Both the position numbers and the translations under genes were made by a program. DNA of 16,609 bases from an uncultured Methanobrevibacter sp. (GTDB lineage: Archaea; Methanobacteriota; Methanobacteria; Methanobacteriales; Methanobacteriaceae), in NCBI GenBank assembly GCA_900319985.1, contig ONQL01000036.1:1-16609 (forward strand), read 5' to 3'. A model generated the notes under the pieces. It was not told the origin of the DNA. It made no database searches and saw only the letters and a program-made list of their open reading frames with translations. Below are positions 1 to 6,786 of this stretch, piece after piece (within the stretch, counting starts at the first letter, position 1; every line of letters starts with the position of its first letter).

Positions 1-181
1 GGAGCTTTTTTTCATCTCTTAAATGTCTGTTTATTCGTGATTCAAGTGAATTCATCGCAGAACCTACATAAACATAGTGTCCTTTAGTGAAATCTATTTC
101 ACCTAATTTTTTTCCTATTTTGATTTTTGAACTATTGCTTAACTTGATGATTAGACAGTAGCATCCTTTCATTTTAATCAT
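1..181 (-). CDS. Uri-type GIY-YIG (DUF123) nuclease-family protein, 3' part outside the window
   Basis: Reading the complement from 181 gives 60 codons with no stop, running off the left edge. The start of the protein reads MIKMKGCYCLIIKLS, and near the end comes YVYVGSAMNSLESRINRHL. I recognise this as the archaeal DUF123/Uri family (COG1833), a compact GIY-YIG nuclease-like fold. The likely GIY equivalent is G6-C7-Y8 and the YIG equivalent is Y38-V39-G40, followed by basic residues R49, R52 and H53. The usual 'WHIDYL' continuation would lie outside the window. Family members are about 130-150 residues, so less than half is seen. The substrate is unknown; a nucleic-acid nuclease role is inferred from the fold only. 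Start: the first ATG in frame is at 181, and an alternative ATG at 172 (MKGCY) fits the family N-terminus equally well. Neither has a Shine-Dalgarno sequence, so a nearly leaderless mRNA is likely. It is divergent from the adhesin gene and probably unrelated to it. Confidence 0.8.
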   Translation of the reverse strand, partial: MIKMKGCYCLIIKLSNSSKIKIGKKLGEIDFTKGHYVYVGSAMNSLESRINRHLRDEKKL

Positions 182-199
182 TTTAGTGCCGTATTGGAT

Positions 200-211
200 A
201 TTAATATATTA
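200..211 (-). promoter_or_regulatory. Possible TATA box of the nuclease-family gene
   Basis: On the minus strand this reads TTAATATATTAAT, centred about 25 bases before the ATG at 181. That spacing would start transcription at or next to the start codon, which agrees with the absence of a Shine-Dalgarno sequence. The region is AT-rich, so the match could be chance. Confidence 0.35.
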
Positions 212-283
212 ACAAATATTATCTGTTATATGTTTTGGGGAAGTATTTTGCACAAATGGTATTTGCTTTTTGAGGTGTTATTG

Positions 284-355
284 ATGGATTTCTATAATTT
301 TGGGAGTCCATTACTTCAATTATATCAACAGTTTTTTTTGGAATTATCAAGTTAG
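284..355 (+). CDS. Possible 23-residue small ORF, doubtful
   Basis: An ATG at 284 opens 23 codons (begins MDFYNFGSPLLQLYQ) and ends at TAG 353-355. It is listed only because a perfect GAGGTG ribosome binding site (272-277) lies six bases before the ATG, which is uncommon in this AT-rich DNA. The frame is also open upstream to an ATG at 230, giving 41 codons. The peptide is rich in aromatic and aliphatic residues and matches no family I know. It could be a leader peptide, a small secreted or membrane peptide, a gene remnant or chance. Confidence 0.2.
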   Translation: MDFYNFGSPLLQLYQQFFLELSS

Positions 356-423
356 TTCGGTTATTTTTATGTTATGTGGAAAACCCAAAATCATAACAGA
401 ATGATACTTCATCAATTTAATTT

Positions 424-437
424 GAAAAGTTTATATG
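424..437 (+). promoter_or_regulatory. BRE/TATA promoter of the first adhesin gene
   Basis: GAAAAG (BRE-like, 424-429) followed by TTTATATG (430-437) is a good archaeal TFB/TBP site. Transcription should begin about 25 bases downstream, near 458-462. This leaves a short leader of about 25 bases that still includes the ribosome binding site. Confidence 0.7.
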
Positions 438-453
438 TATTCAATTACATATA
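432..453. promoter_or_regulatory. Perfect inverted repeat over the TATA box, candidate operator
   Basis: TATATGTA (432-439) and TACATATA (446-453) are exact inverted copies separated by six bases. The left arm lies inside the TATA box and the right arm reaches nearly to the expected transcription start. Archaeal repressors commonly act by covering this interval, so a dimeric regulator site is a reasonable inference. I did not find the same dyad before the next two adhesin genes. Confidence 0.4.
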
Positions 454-473
454 GTTAGTTAATAACAATTGTT

Positions 474-478
474 GAGGT
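474..478 (+). promoter_or_regulatory. Ribosome binding site deciding the TTG start at 486
   Basis: GAGGT lies seven bases before TTG 486-488. The TTG is followed at once by a typical signal peptide, and no ATG or GTG upstream in the frame fits better. This supports the non-ATG start. Confidence 0.7.
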
Positions 479-485
479 CATTAAA

Positions 486-3400
486 TTGAAAAGGTATAAT
501 ATAATAATATTAGCTCTTTTAATTTTATTATTTTTTATGGGAAGTGTAAATGCTAGTAAAGATGTTGATTTTAATCAAACAGCAGATACTTTGTCCTTTG
601 ATTTAAATCAAAGTTCATTAAAAACTAATTTTGAAGATAATATTATGGAAGAAAGTTCCGATGAGGTTATTGTTAATAATTGGGATGAGTTACAATATTA
701 TTGTTCTTTGGATGATAAAAATTATACATTAAAACTTAAAGAGCATACTAATTATTATCCATCTGATGTATCAGATTCTAATGGCCAGATTCTTGTTAAG
801 AATAATGTTAAAATTATTGGAAGTGAAGGAGCATATATTGGAGATATATCTCCTCAAGCGAGAAACATTGAATATGCTGCAATTAAAGTGGCTGATGATT
901 CAGGAATTGGTATTACCTTGGAAAACATTACATTTAAATGGATTGGTACTTCATATCAATCCGATGGGGTATTTTTAGTTATGGGTGGTAATGCAAATAA
1001 TTATATTAGAAACTGTTACTTTACCAACATTTCTACTAATATAGGTCATTCCAGTATTCTTCATATTAAAAAAGGTAAGGCAGTATTGACAAACTGTACT
1101 TTTATTAATTGTACTACTGATTTTGGTTGTGTTAGTATTTATAATCCTGATGATGACCCTACTAATCTATGTACTAAGGCTTCTATGGAAGTTAATGACT
1201 GTTACTTTGAAGACAATTATGCTAGAACTGAACCTGGTTGTATCAATAACTGTGGTATGCTTGTGGTGAATAATTCTACTTTTTATAAGAATAGTGCTTT
1301 TTGGTGGGCTGGTGCAATACATACTCATGGTGGTGCTAATACTACAATATATGATTCTGACTTTATAGATAATCTTGCTGGTTGGAATGGTGGTGCACTA
1401 TACACTTATAGTTATTTACAGATTTACAACTCTAGGTTTATAGGTAATAATTGTACTACTAATAATGGTGGTGGAGCTATAGGTGCTTGTAAATATCTGC
1501 ATTCACCATATGTTCATATTGAAGATAGTCTATTCCAAAACAATGAAAATCTATGTTGGGGTTTAGATGAATTGTCAACTACTGGTACTGGTCGTGGAGG
1601 AGCAATATCCATAATGGATGATGGTGGTCTTGAATTATATAATAATATTTTCATTAAAAATAGTGCTTCTATAGGTAGTGCTGTTTGTGCTATTTCTGGT
1701 GGTCTTAGTTATGGTTCTCCTGATGTTAAAATTGTAGGAAATAAATTTATTAATCATACTCGTATGGGGGATGTATTGGATATAAGATTATCTTCAGTTT
1801 CAATAGCTGAAATTAAGGATAATTATTTTTTAAACAATTCTATCGTATTTGAAAAACTCAAATTATCTGCTGAAGATCCAATTGATGGTTTAGTAAATTT
1901 CCATTTGGATGTGGCTTTAAAAAATCCAAAATATTATGATAACGATATTTTGGAGAAATCCAGCTATTATGTTTATGTTGATGGCGTATATCATTCAACT
2001 GTTTCAAGTCAAGATTTCACACTTAATTTAGAAAAAGGCAAAACTGCTTATGTTTATGTAGTTCCATCTATATCAAGCAGTAAAAGTAATGAAGTTTATG
2101 CAGGTATTCCGAAAACATTTATTTATGTATCACAAAGTAGGGGTAATGATGGTAATGATGGGCTATCTAGAAATCAACCTGTAAAAACATTAAAAAAATC
2201 AATTGAACTTGCAAGAAGTTATGAAAATATTGTGATGCTTGACGGAACATTTGACGAAACTGATTTGACTATTGATTATAATTTAACAATAGCTGCCGAA
2301 AATGGTGCAACCATTACTGTTGTCGGTAATGCATTTACCATTACTGATGGGGACGTAAGGTTTGTTAATGTTAGTTTTAAAAATTCTAAATACGGATCAA
2401 GCACAAAAAATAGAATTATATCACAAACAGGTACTGGATTTTTATTCTTGGAAGGATGTATTTTCCAATCAAATGATTATAAATCACAGATTGAATCTAG
2501 CGGCAGTATTGAAGGTGAAAATTTAATGGTTTCTGATAATAGGGACGGTTCTTTTGTTAAATGCGATTCCATTAAACTAAAATCCTCAAGATTTACCAAT
2601 AACATTGCAACTTATACATTATATAAATCTATTTTATATACTACAAAAACTGTTAAATTTGAAATTGAAAACTTGACATTCATTGGAAATAGTGTTCACT
2701 CAGGTTGTATTTATGTTAAAGGAAGCGGAACAGTAAGCGACTGTGCATTTATTGGAAATAAGATGATGACCTCAAATGGTAGAGGTTCAGCAATCGTGCT
2801 TGAAGATGGTTCTCTTGTTGTTCAATCCTCTCAATTCATTAATAATACAGATACTGGAAGATATTCCTCTGTAATTTATCTAACATCAGGTGATTTATTA
2901 ATCAAGGATTCAATTTTAATTAACAATGCTTATGAAAATACAAATAATCTAATTATAAATGGTGCTGAAACCTCACTTAAAAAATTAATTGCCAATAATA
3001 ATTGGTGGGGTAACACTCCGGATAACTTAAGCAAACCTGCTTTAAAGGTTTATCCTTCATCAAATCTGTTGCCGAATGGATGGGATCCTGCATCCTATTG
3101 GCTGGTATTAAATGCCACTTCTTTAAATGATGAGCTTAGGATAAATGATAATGCTCCTGTTCAGTTTGCATTCACTCAAATAGATAATTATGGAAATGTA
3201 ACTGCTTATGATTCATATTATTTACCTGGTTTTGATTTGAAATTGGTAGCGGTTAATGGAACTTGTGATGATAATAAATTAAAAGTGGAAAACGGAGTGG
3301 CTACTACTTATTTCACATTAACCGGCATTAATGGAGGTTCATTAATCGGTTCATTCATTGCACACAGTGCAGGTGTTGACTTCAAGTTTATAAAATCAAT

Positions 3401-6400
3401 TCCTGACATGACAATCAATGTAAATGATACTGCTTTTAAAAGCCCTGCAAAGATTGAAATAATCCTTGATTCCGGTGCAACTGGGGAGTTAATAGTTAAA
3501 GTTGGAAATATTACTCAAACAAAACATATATCTGATTCGACAATATTCCAGATTTCTGATCTGCCGGTTGGAAATTATACTGTTGAAGTTAACTATACGG
3601 GAAATGAAATATATGAATCAGTTGTAAAAACAGCCCAATTTGCTGTAAATAAGCTTCCATCTGACATTAACATATCCTGTGGGGAAATTGAATTATATAA
3701 TGATGTTATTTTTACTTTCAGGGTTAGTGATGGTGCAACTGGAATCATAGATGTAATTGTTAACAATCAAACTGAATCAATCAATGTCGGTGAATCTTAC
3801 ACTATTAAAAACATTGGCCGTGGAAATTATCATATAAATGCAATTTATAGGGGAGATAATAACTATCTTGAAAGTAGTGATGAGTTTACATTTGAAGTGG
3901 GTAAATATTCCCCATCAATAAACGTTGATGTTTCGAATATTACTTACGGAAATGATGCCGTTATTACAGTAACTCTTAATAATAATGCAACAGGCAACGT
4001 TAGTGTTGTAATAGATGACAAATCAAGCACTGCTAAGCTAAATAATGGTCAGGCAATATTAACTATTTCAAATCTTAATGCCGGACAAAATAAAATAGTG
4101 AATGTATCATATTCTGGTGATGATAATTATAAAAAAGCCACTAAATCTGCGACATTCAACATAGAAAAAGCAATTCTTGATTTTACAATTGATTCAAATG
4201 ATGCTAAAATTGGAAAACCGGTAACCGTTGAAATAGCTCTTCCGGCTTATAGTGGTGGAACAGTAACATTGTCAGGTATTAAAAGTGAAGTTAAAAATGT
4301 TCCTTTATCCGGTATTGTTAAAGTTATTTACGATGATTTGGAAAGTGGAACATATACTGTATCTGCAGAGTATAATGGGGATAATTATCAAACACTTTCA
4401 AAATCCACATCATTTACAGTCTCTTTATGGGATGAACCTCAATGGGCAAACGATGATGGTGATGTAAGGCACACCGGAAAATCTCCATATGACAGCACAG
4501 TAAATGGCGATTTAAAATGGTCAGTTGATGTGGCCAACATTACCGGAAACCTAGCTATTGATAGTGAAGGCAATATCTATGTAACTACCAAAGAACGCAT
4601 TTATTCTTTTGACAACAAAGGTGCTCTAAGGTGGTCTTATCTAAATGATGCTGCAGGCCTTTACTTTTCAGGAATATCCATCGGTCGTGATGTGATTATT
4701 TCACCGAAAGCAGATGACACATTATACTTTATTAATCAAAGCACAGGAGAGCGTTATGGTCATGCTAATATTTATCTGGGATCAAGTTATTTTGCCCCAG
4801 TAGTTGATTCAAATGCCAATATTTATATTTCTGGTCAAGGTGATGCAAATAATCCTAATTTAATCATTATTCCATATAAATTATGGGAAAATGGTGGAAA
4901 TCCGATTGTTATTTCTTTAGGCGATGCATTCCCTAGTGCATCTCCAACAATAGTGGATGATACTTTTGTTGTTGTCCCATGCAATGATGCTATTAGGGTT
5001 GTTGATATTTCTTCTAAATCTGTAGTATATTCAAAATCTGGTAAAATCAATGTATCCAGTGTAATTGGTGACGGAAATATGATATACTCTATTTTAGGAG
5101 ATTCTATATATGCATTTAATTTATTCAATGGAAATTCATGGACTACTAAGATAACTGGTGGTGCTGGAAATCAGTTAGCTATCGATAATGAATATGGAAT
5201 TTATGCAGTAAATGCTGAGGGAACATTGTACAGATATGATTTCATTGATGGTAGTGAATTAAAATTTACAAATTTAACCGTAACTTCAGGTATTTTAATT
5301 GATAATGAAAATAATGTTTACTTTGCATCAAATAATATATTTTATGCATTGGATTGTGACGGAAATATCTTGTGGAAATCTAAACTGGATTCCAATATCG
5401 TTGGAAAACCTATAATGGATAAAAATGGAATAATTTACATAAACAGTGGAAATAAGGTTTATGCATTAGGACAATCAAGTTTAAAAAATCCTGATTTGGC
5501 AATAAACACAGAAAATATTTATGCTGGTCAACGAGAAACAATTACCATTACTCTAAATGAGGATGCAACAGGATTGGTTGAAATTACAATTAATGGCAAT
5601 AAATCCCAAGAAAAGGTAATTGGTGGGAAAATTATAAAAACTTTGGACAATTTAACATCTGGGGATTATGATGTCGATGTAAAATATTTAGGTGATTTAA
5701 GGTTCGAATCATCAACAAAATCCTCTCATTTCACTGTCTTAAAATATGACTCAAATATGAAAGTAACTGTTAAAAACATTAATGGCACTGAATGCAGTGA
5801 ATTTAATGCAGGGGATATTGTAGTATTTTATATAGAATTGAACCCGGATGCAACAGGCATTGTTTCACTAAATGTTGACGGCATTACCAATTCAAGTTAT
5901 TTAATTGGAGGTACTGCTAAAATTGCCGTTGATGGTTTAACTACTGGAATAAAATTAGCTACAATCAAGTATATTGGTGATGAAAAATATTTGTCCGGAA
6001 ATGCTTCATGCAATATAACTGTCAATGCATTGAATAGTAAGTTCAACATTAAAAACGGAGTTCAATATAGTGTATATGCAGTTGATTATGCTGCAGGTGA
6101 GCGAGGAAAAATATTGAAATTCAAATTATTGGATTCTAATAATAATCCTGTTAGTGGAGAACGTGTCAAATTGAGCTATGGTAAAAACGTAATTTATAAA
6201 ACTACTGATGGTCAGGGAATAGTGTCCTTTGTTATAAATGCTCAAGTGGCAGGCACTTATAAATCTTCATTGTATTTTGCAGGTGATGAAAAATACAACT
6301 CCGCTTCAGCATCATTCTCTATAAAGGTTAATAAAAAACCAATTACAATAACTGCTAAAGCAAAAACATTTAAAGTTAAAGTAAAAACTAAAAAATATGT

Positions 6401-6641
6401 TGTTACTTTAAAAACAAAAAAATGTTCTTCAAATAATGGTAAAATCTATCTTAAATCTGGTAAAAAGGTAACTCTTAAAGTCAACGGTAAAACATACACT
6501 GCTAAAATCAATGCAAAAGGTAAAGCAACCTTTAAAATTACCAAACTTACCAAAAAAGGTAAATTTATTGCATATATCAAGTTTGCTGGCAATAAGACAT
6601 ACAAGGCAGCTACCAAAAAAGTAAAAATTACAGTTAAATAA
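486..6641 (+). CDS. Giant adhesin-like surface protein: two beta-helices, Ig-like domains, PQQ-type propeller, Lys-rich tail
   Basis: This is a 2051-residue secreted protein starting at TTG. The signal peptide (1-23) has basic MKRY, a hydrophobic core and GSVNA before cleavage. Then come a short acidic linker and a beta-helix with Chlamydia-Pmp-like GGA(I/L) and FxxN repeats (about 95-455). A linker domain leads to a second beta-helix (about 544-850), opening with a DUF1565-like YVSQSRGNDGNDG and closing with NNWWG. Next are a further beta domain and four Big_3_5-like Ig domains (about 974-1314), a PQQ-type beta-propeller (1315-1662), two more Ig domains (about 1670-1848) and the conserved tail (about 1852-2051). 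There is no C-terminal membrane helix or sorting motif, so attachment through the 31-lysine tail is inferred. Many NxS/T sequons suggest N-glycosylation. The probable role is adhesion to partner cells, host surface or glycans; the ligand is unknown. The gene has its own promoter and terminator. Confidence 0.9.
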   Translation: MKRYNIIILALLILLFFMGSVNASKDVDFNQTADTLSFDLNQSSLKTNFEDNIMEESSDEVIVNNWDELQYYCSLDDKNYTLKLKEHTNYYPSDVSDSNGQILVKNNVKIIGSEGAYIGDISPQARNIEYAAIKVADDSGIGITLENITFKWIGTSYQSDGVFLVMGGNANNYIRNCYFTNISTNIGHSSILHIKKGKAVLTNCTFINCTTDFGCVSIYNPDDDPTNLCTKASMEVNDCYFEDNYARTEPGCINNCGMLVVNNSTFYKNSAFWWAGAIHTHGGANTTIYDSDFIDNLAGWNGGALYTYSYLQIYNSRFIGNNCTTNNGGGAIGACKYLHSPYVHIEDSLFQNNENLCWGLDELSTTGTGRGGAISIMDDGGLELYNNIFIKNSASIGSAVCAISGGLSYGSPDVKIVGNKFINHTRMGDVLDIRLSSVSIAEIKDNYFLNNSIVFEKLKLSAEDPIDGLVNFHLDVALKNPKYYDNDILEKSSYYVYVDGVYHSTVSSQDFTLNLEKGKTAYVYVVPSISSSKSNEVYAGIPKTFIYVSQSRGNDGNDGLSRNQPVKTLKKSIELARSYENIVMLDGTFDETDLTIDYNLTIAAENGATITVVGNAFTITDGDVRFVNVSFKNSKYGSSTKNRIISQTGTGFLFLEGCIFQSNDYKSQIESSGSIEGENLMVSDNRDGSFVKCDSIKLKSSRFTNNIATYTLYKSILYTTKTVKFEIENLTFIGNSVHSGCIYVKGSGTVSDCAFIGNKMMTSNGRGSAIVLEDGSLVVQSSQFINNTDTGRYSSVIYLTSGDLLIKDSILINNAYENTNNLIINGAETSLKKLIANNNWWGNTPDNLSKPALKVYPSSNLLPNGWDPASYWLVLNATSLNDELRINDNAPVQFAFTQIDNYGNVTAYDSYYLPGFDLKLVAVNGTCDDNKLKVENGVATTYFTLTGINGGSLIGSFIAHSAGVDFKFIKSIPDMTINVNDTAFKSPAKIEIILDSGATGELIVKVGNITQTKHISDSTIFQISDLPVGNYTVEVNYTGNEIYESVVKTAQFAVNKLPSDINISCGEIELYNDVIFTFRVSDGATGIIDVIVNNQTESINVGESYTIKNIGRGNYHINAIYRGDNNYLESSDEFTFEVGKYSPSINVDVSNITYGNDAVITVTLNNNATGNVSVVIDDKSSTAKLNNGQAILTISNLNAGQNKIVNVSYSGDDNYKKATKSATFNIEKAILDFTIDSNDAKIGKPVTVEIALPAYSGGTVTLSGIKSEVKNVPLSGIVKVIYDDLESGTYTVSAEYNGDNYQTLSKSTSFTVSLWDEPQWANDDGDVRHTGKSPYDSTVNGDLKWSVDVANITGNLAIDSEGNIYVTTKERIYSFDNKGALRWSYLNDAAGLYFSGISIGRDVIISPKADDTLYFINQSTGERYGHANIYLGSSYFAPVVDSNANIYISGQGDANNPNLIIIPYKLWENGGNPIVISLGDAFPSASPTIVDDTFVVVPCNDAIRVVDISSKSVVYSKSGKINVSSVIGDGNMIYSILGDSIYAFNLFNGNSWTTKITGGAGNQLAIDNEYGIYAVNAEGTLYRYDFIDGSELKFTNLTVTSGILIDNENNVYFASNNIFYALDCDGNILWKSKLDSNIVGKPIMDKNGIIYINSGNKVYALGQSSLKNPDLAINTENIYAGQRETITITLNEDATGLVEITINGNKSQEKVIGGKIIKTLDNLTSGDYDVDVKYLGDLRFESSTKSSHFTVLKYDSNMKVTVKNINGTECSEFNAGDIVVFYIELNPDATGIVSLNVDGITNSSYLIGGTAKIAVDGLTTGIKLATIKYIGDEKYLSGNASCNITVNALNSKFNIKNGVQYSVYAVDYAAGERGKILKFKLLDSNNNPVSGERVKLSYGKNVIYKTTDGQGIVSFVINAQVAGTYKSSLYFAGDEKYNSASASFSIKVNKKPITITAKAKTFKVKVKTKKYVVTLKTKKCSSNNGKIYLKSGKKVTLKVNGKTYTAKINAKGKATFKITKLTKKGKFIAYIKFAGNKTYKAATKKVKITVK
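1000..1740 (+). repeat. Pmp-like beta-helix repeats within the first adhesin (GGA / FxxN)
   Basis: About nine rungs carry the motif [ND][NCS].F..N, for example NCYFTN, NCTFIN, DCYFED, NSTFYKN, DSDFIDN, NSRFIGN, DSLFQNN and NNIFIKN. Several are followed by GGA-type turns (WAGAIH, GGALY, GGAIG, GGAIS). This is the pattern of Chlamydia polymorphic membrane protein repeats, which fold as a right-handed beta-helix. Twelve cysteines fall in this stretch. Gly codons are nearly all GGT here, unlike the more mixed use later in the gene. Confidence 0.75.
2116..3035 (+). other. Second beta-helix of the first adhesin, DUF1565-like start to NNWWG end
   Basis: It opens with YVSQSRGNDGNDGLSRNQP followed by KTLKKSIELA, the DUF1565-type beginning of many secreted beta-helix proteins. 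Rungs such as VRFVNVSFKNS, LEGCIFQSN, VSDCAFIGN and VQSSQFINN follow. It closes with NNNWWGNTPDNL, a common end of methanogen beta-helix domains. In other proteins such a start usually sits near the N-terminus, so its internal position suggests a fusion. Confidence 0.65.
3405..4427 (+). repeat. Four tandem Ig-like (Big_3_5-type) domains in the first adhesin
   Basis: Units of about 85 residues begin near residues 974, 1057, 1141 and 1229. The consensus is a 'G..A.I.V.L...ATG.V.V' start, then 'L..G.Y.V.V.Y.G...Y' and a closing 'F.V.K' strand. These are bacterial-type Ig sandwich repeats of the kind that form rigid stalks in surface adhesins. The units are divergent at DNA level, so the duplication is old. 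Confidence 0.8.
4428..5470 (+). other. PQQ-type beta-propeller domain inside the first adhesin
   Basis: Residues 1315-1662 start WDEPQWANDDGDVRHTG, the typical entry to PQQ-like propellers. They then repeat 'G.IY......IY.FD..G...W' about eight times: GNIYVTTKERIYSFDNKG, DTLYFINQSTG, AIRVVDISSK, DSIYAFNLFNG, GTLYRYDFIDG, NIFYALDCDGN and NKVYALG. The first strand (GDLKWSVDV) and last half-blade (GIIYINSGNKVYALG) would close an eight-bladed ring. PQQ binding itself is not implied; such propellers often serve as binding platforms. It is flanked on both sides by Ig domains. Confidence 0.75.
5494..6030 (+). repeat. Two further Ig-like domains after the propeller
   Basis: Units near residues 1670-1750 and 1752-1848 repeat the same plan as the four before the propeller: EDATGLVEITINGNK and PDATGIVSLNVDG at the turn, and VDVKYLGDLRFESS and ATIKYIGDEKYLSG before the last strand. 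They link the propeller to the C-terminal anchoring block. Confidence 0.75.
6040..6638 (+). repeat. Conserved C-terminal block with Lys-rich tail, copy 1
   Basis: About residues 1852-1957 form a sandwich domain with signature YSVYAVDYAAGERGK, and the last 94 residues (1958-2051) form a lysine-rich beta repeat. The tail has 31 Lys and no Asp or Glu; its core includes GKKVTLKVNGKTYTAK. The same two-part block ends the next gene. Shared only at the end of otherwise different proteins, it is the likely wall-retention module (inference). Confidence 0.75.
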
Positions 6642-6676
6642 AAGAGTCTTTTTCCTCTTTTATTGATTTTTTTTTT
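6640..6676 (+). terminator. Terminator after the first adhesin gene
   Basis: AAAAGAG (6640-6646) and CTCTTTT (6655-6661) form a 7-bp stem directly at the stop codon. It is followed by a run of ten T at 6667-6676, enough for archaeal intrinsic termination. Confidence 0.7.
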
Positions 6677-6695
6677 AAATATTTATTAGTAAGTA

Positions 6696-6708
6696 AAAAC
6701 TTTTAAGT
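6696..6708 (+). promoter_or_regulatory. Probable promoter of the second adhesin gene
   Basis: AAAAC (6696-6700) next to TTTTAAGT (6701-6708) resembles the BRE plus TATA arrangement before the first adhesin gene. It would give a leader of roughly 55 bases. The surrounding DNA is very AT-rich, so the exact box is uncertain. Confidence 0.4.
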
Positions 6709-6772
6709 ATAATTTAATCAAATACATTAAAGTATTATTAAACATTTTTTGATATGTTAATTCAAATTTATT

Positions 6773-6780
6773 AGGGTGAT
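6773..6780 (+). promoter_or_regulatory. Ribosome binding site deciding the TTG start at 6787
   Basis: AGGGTGAT matches the archaeal 16S tail complement at GGTGAT and sits six bases before TTG 6787-6789. The signal peptide begins immediately, supporting this non-ATG start. Confidence 0.7.
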
Positions 6781-6786
6781 TTAGTT

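Larger units (their letters stand above)
182..485. other. Divergent intergenic region (304 bp)
   Basis: This gap separates the minus-strand nuclease-family gene from the first adhesin gene. It holds a weak AT-rich promoter for the minus gene (about 200-211) and one doubtful 23-codon ORF (284-355). It also holds a strong BRE/TATA promoter (424-437), overlapped by a perfect inverted repeat (432-453), and the ribosome binding site of the adhesin gene (474-478). There is no tRNA, rRNA or recognisable structured RNA. Confidence 0.8.

Noticed and set aside
370..398. Inverted repeat TGTTATG / CATAACA with 15-base spacer upstream of the first adhesin promoter
   Set aside because: A 7-bp dyad with a spacer this long is expected about once by chance in an AT-rich gap of this size, and it is well upstream of the TATA box.
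4428..5470. The propeller as an active PQQ-dependent dehydrogenase
   Set aside because: Only the structural repeats are recognisable. I see no evidence of the PQQ-binding and metal-ligand residues of quinoprotein dehydrogenases, and the domain sits inside an adhesin stalk.
6580..6641. C-terminal sortase-like or membrane anchor on the adhesins
   Set aside because: Both complete proteins end in lysine-rich beta strands (KKVKITVK and SVKIKIK). No LPXTG-like motif and no hydrophobic helix is present.
6667..6676. T10 tract as a phase-variation switch
   Set aside because: It lies outside coding sequence directly after a hairpin, where a terminator function explains it. No long homopolymer that could shift the frame was noticed in the three coding regions.
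6640..6786. Possible ncRNA or riboswitch between the first and second adhesin genes
   Set aside because: The gap is only 145 bases and is fully explained by a terminator hairpin with T run, a promoter and a ribosome binding site. No conserved RNA fold is visible.
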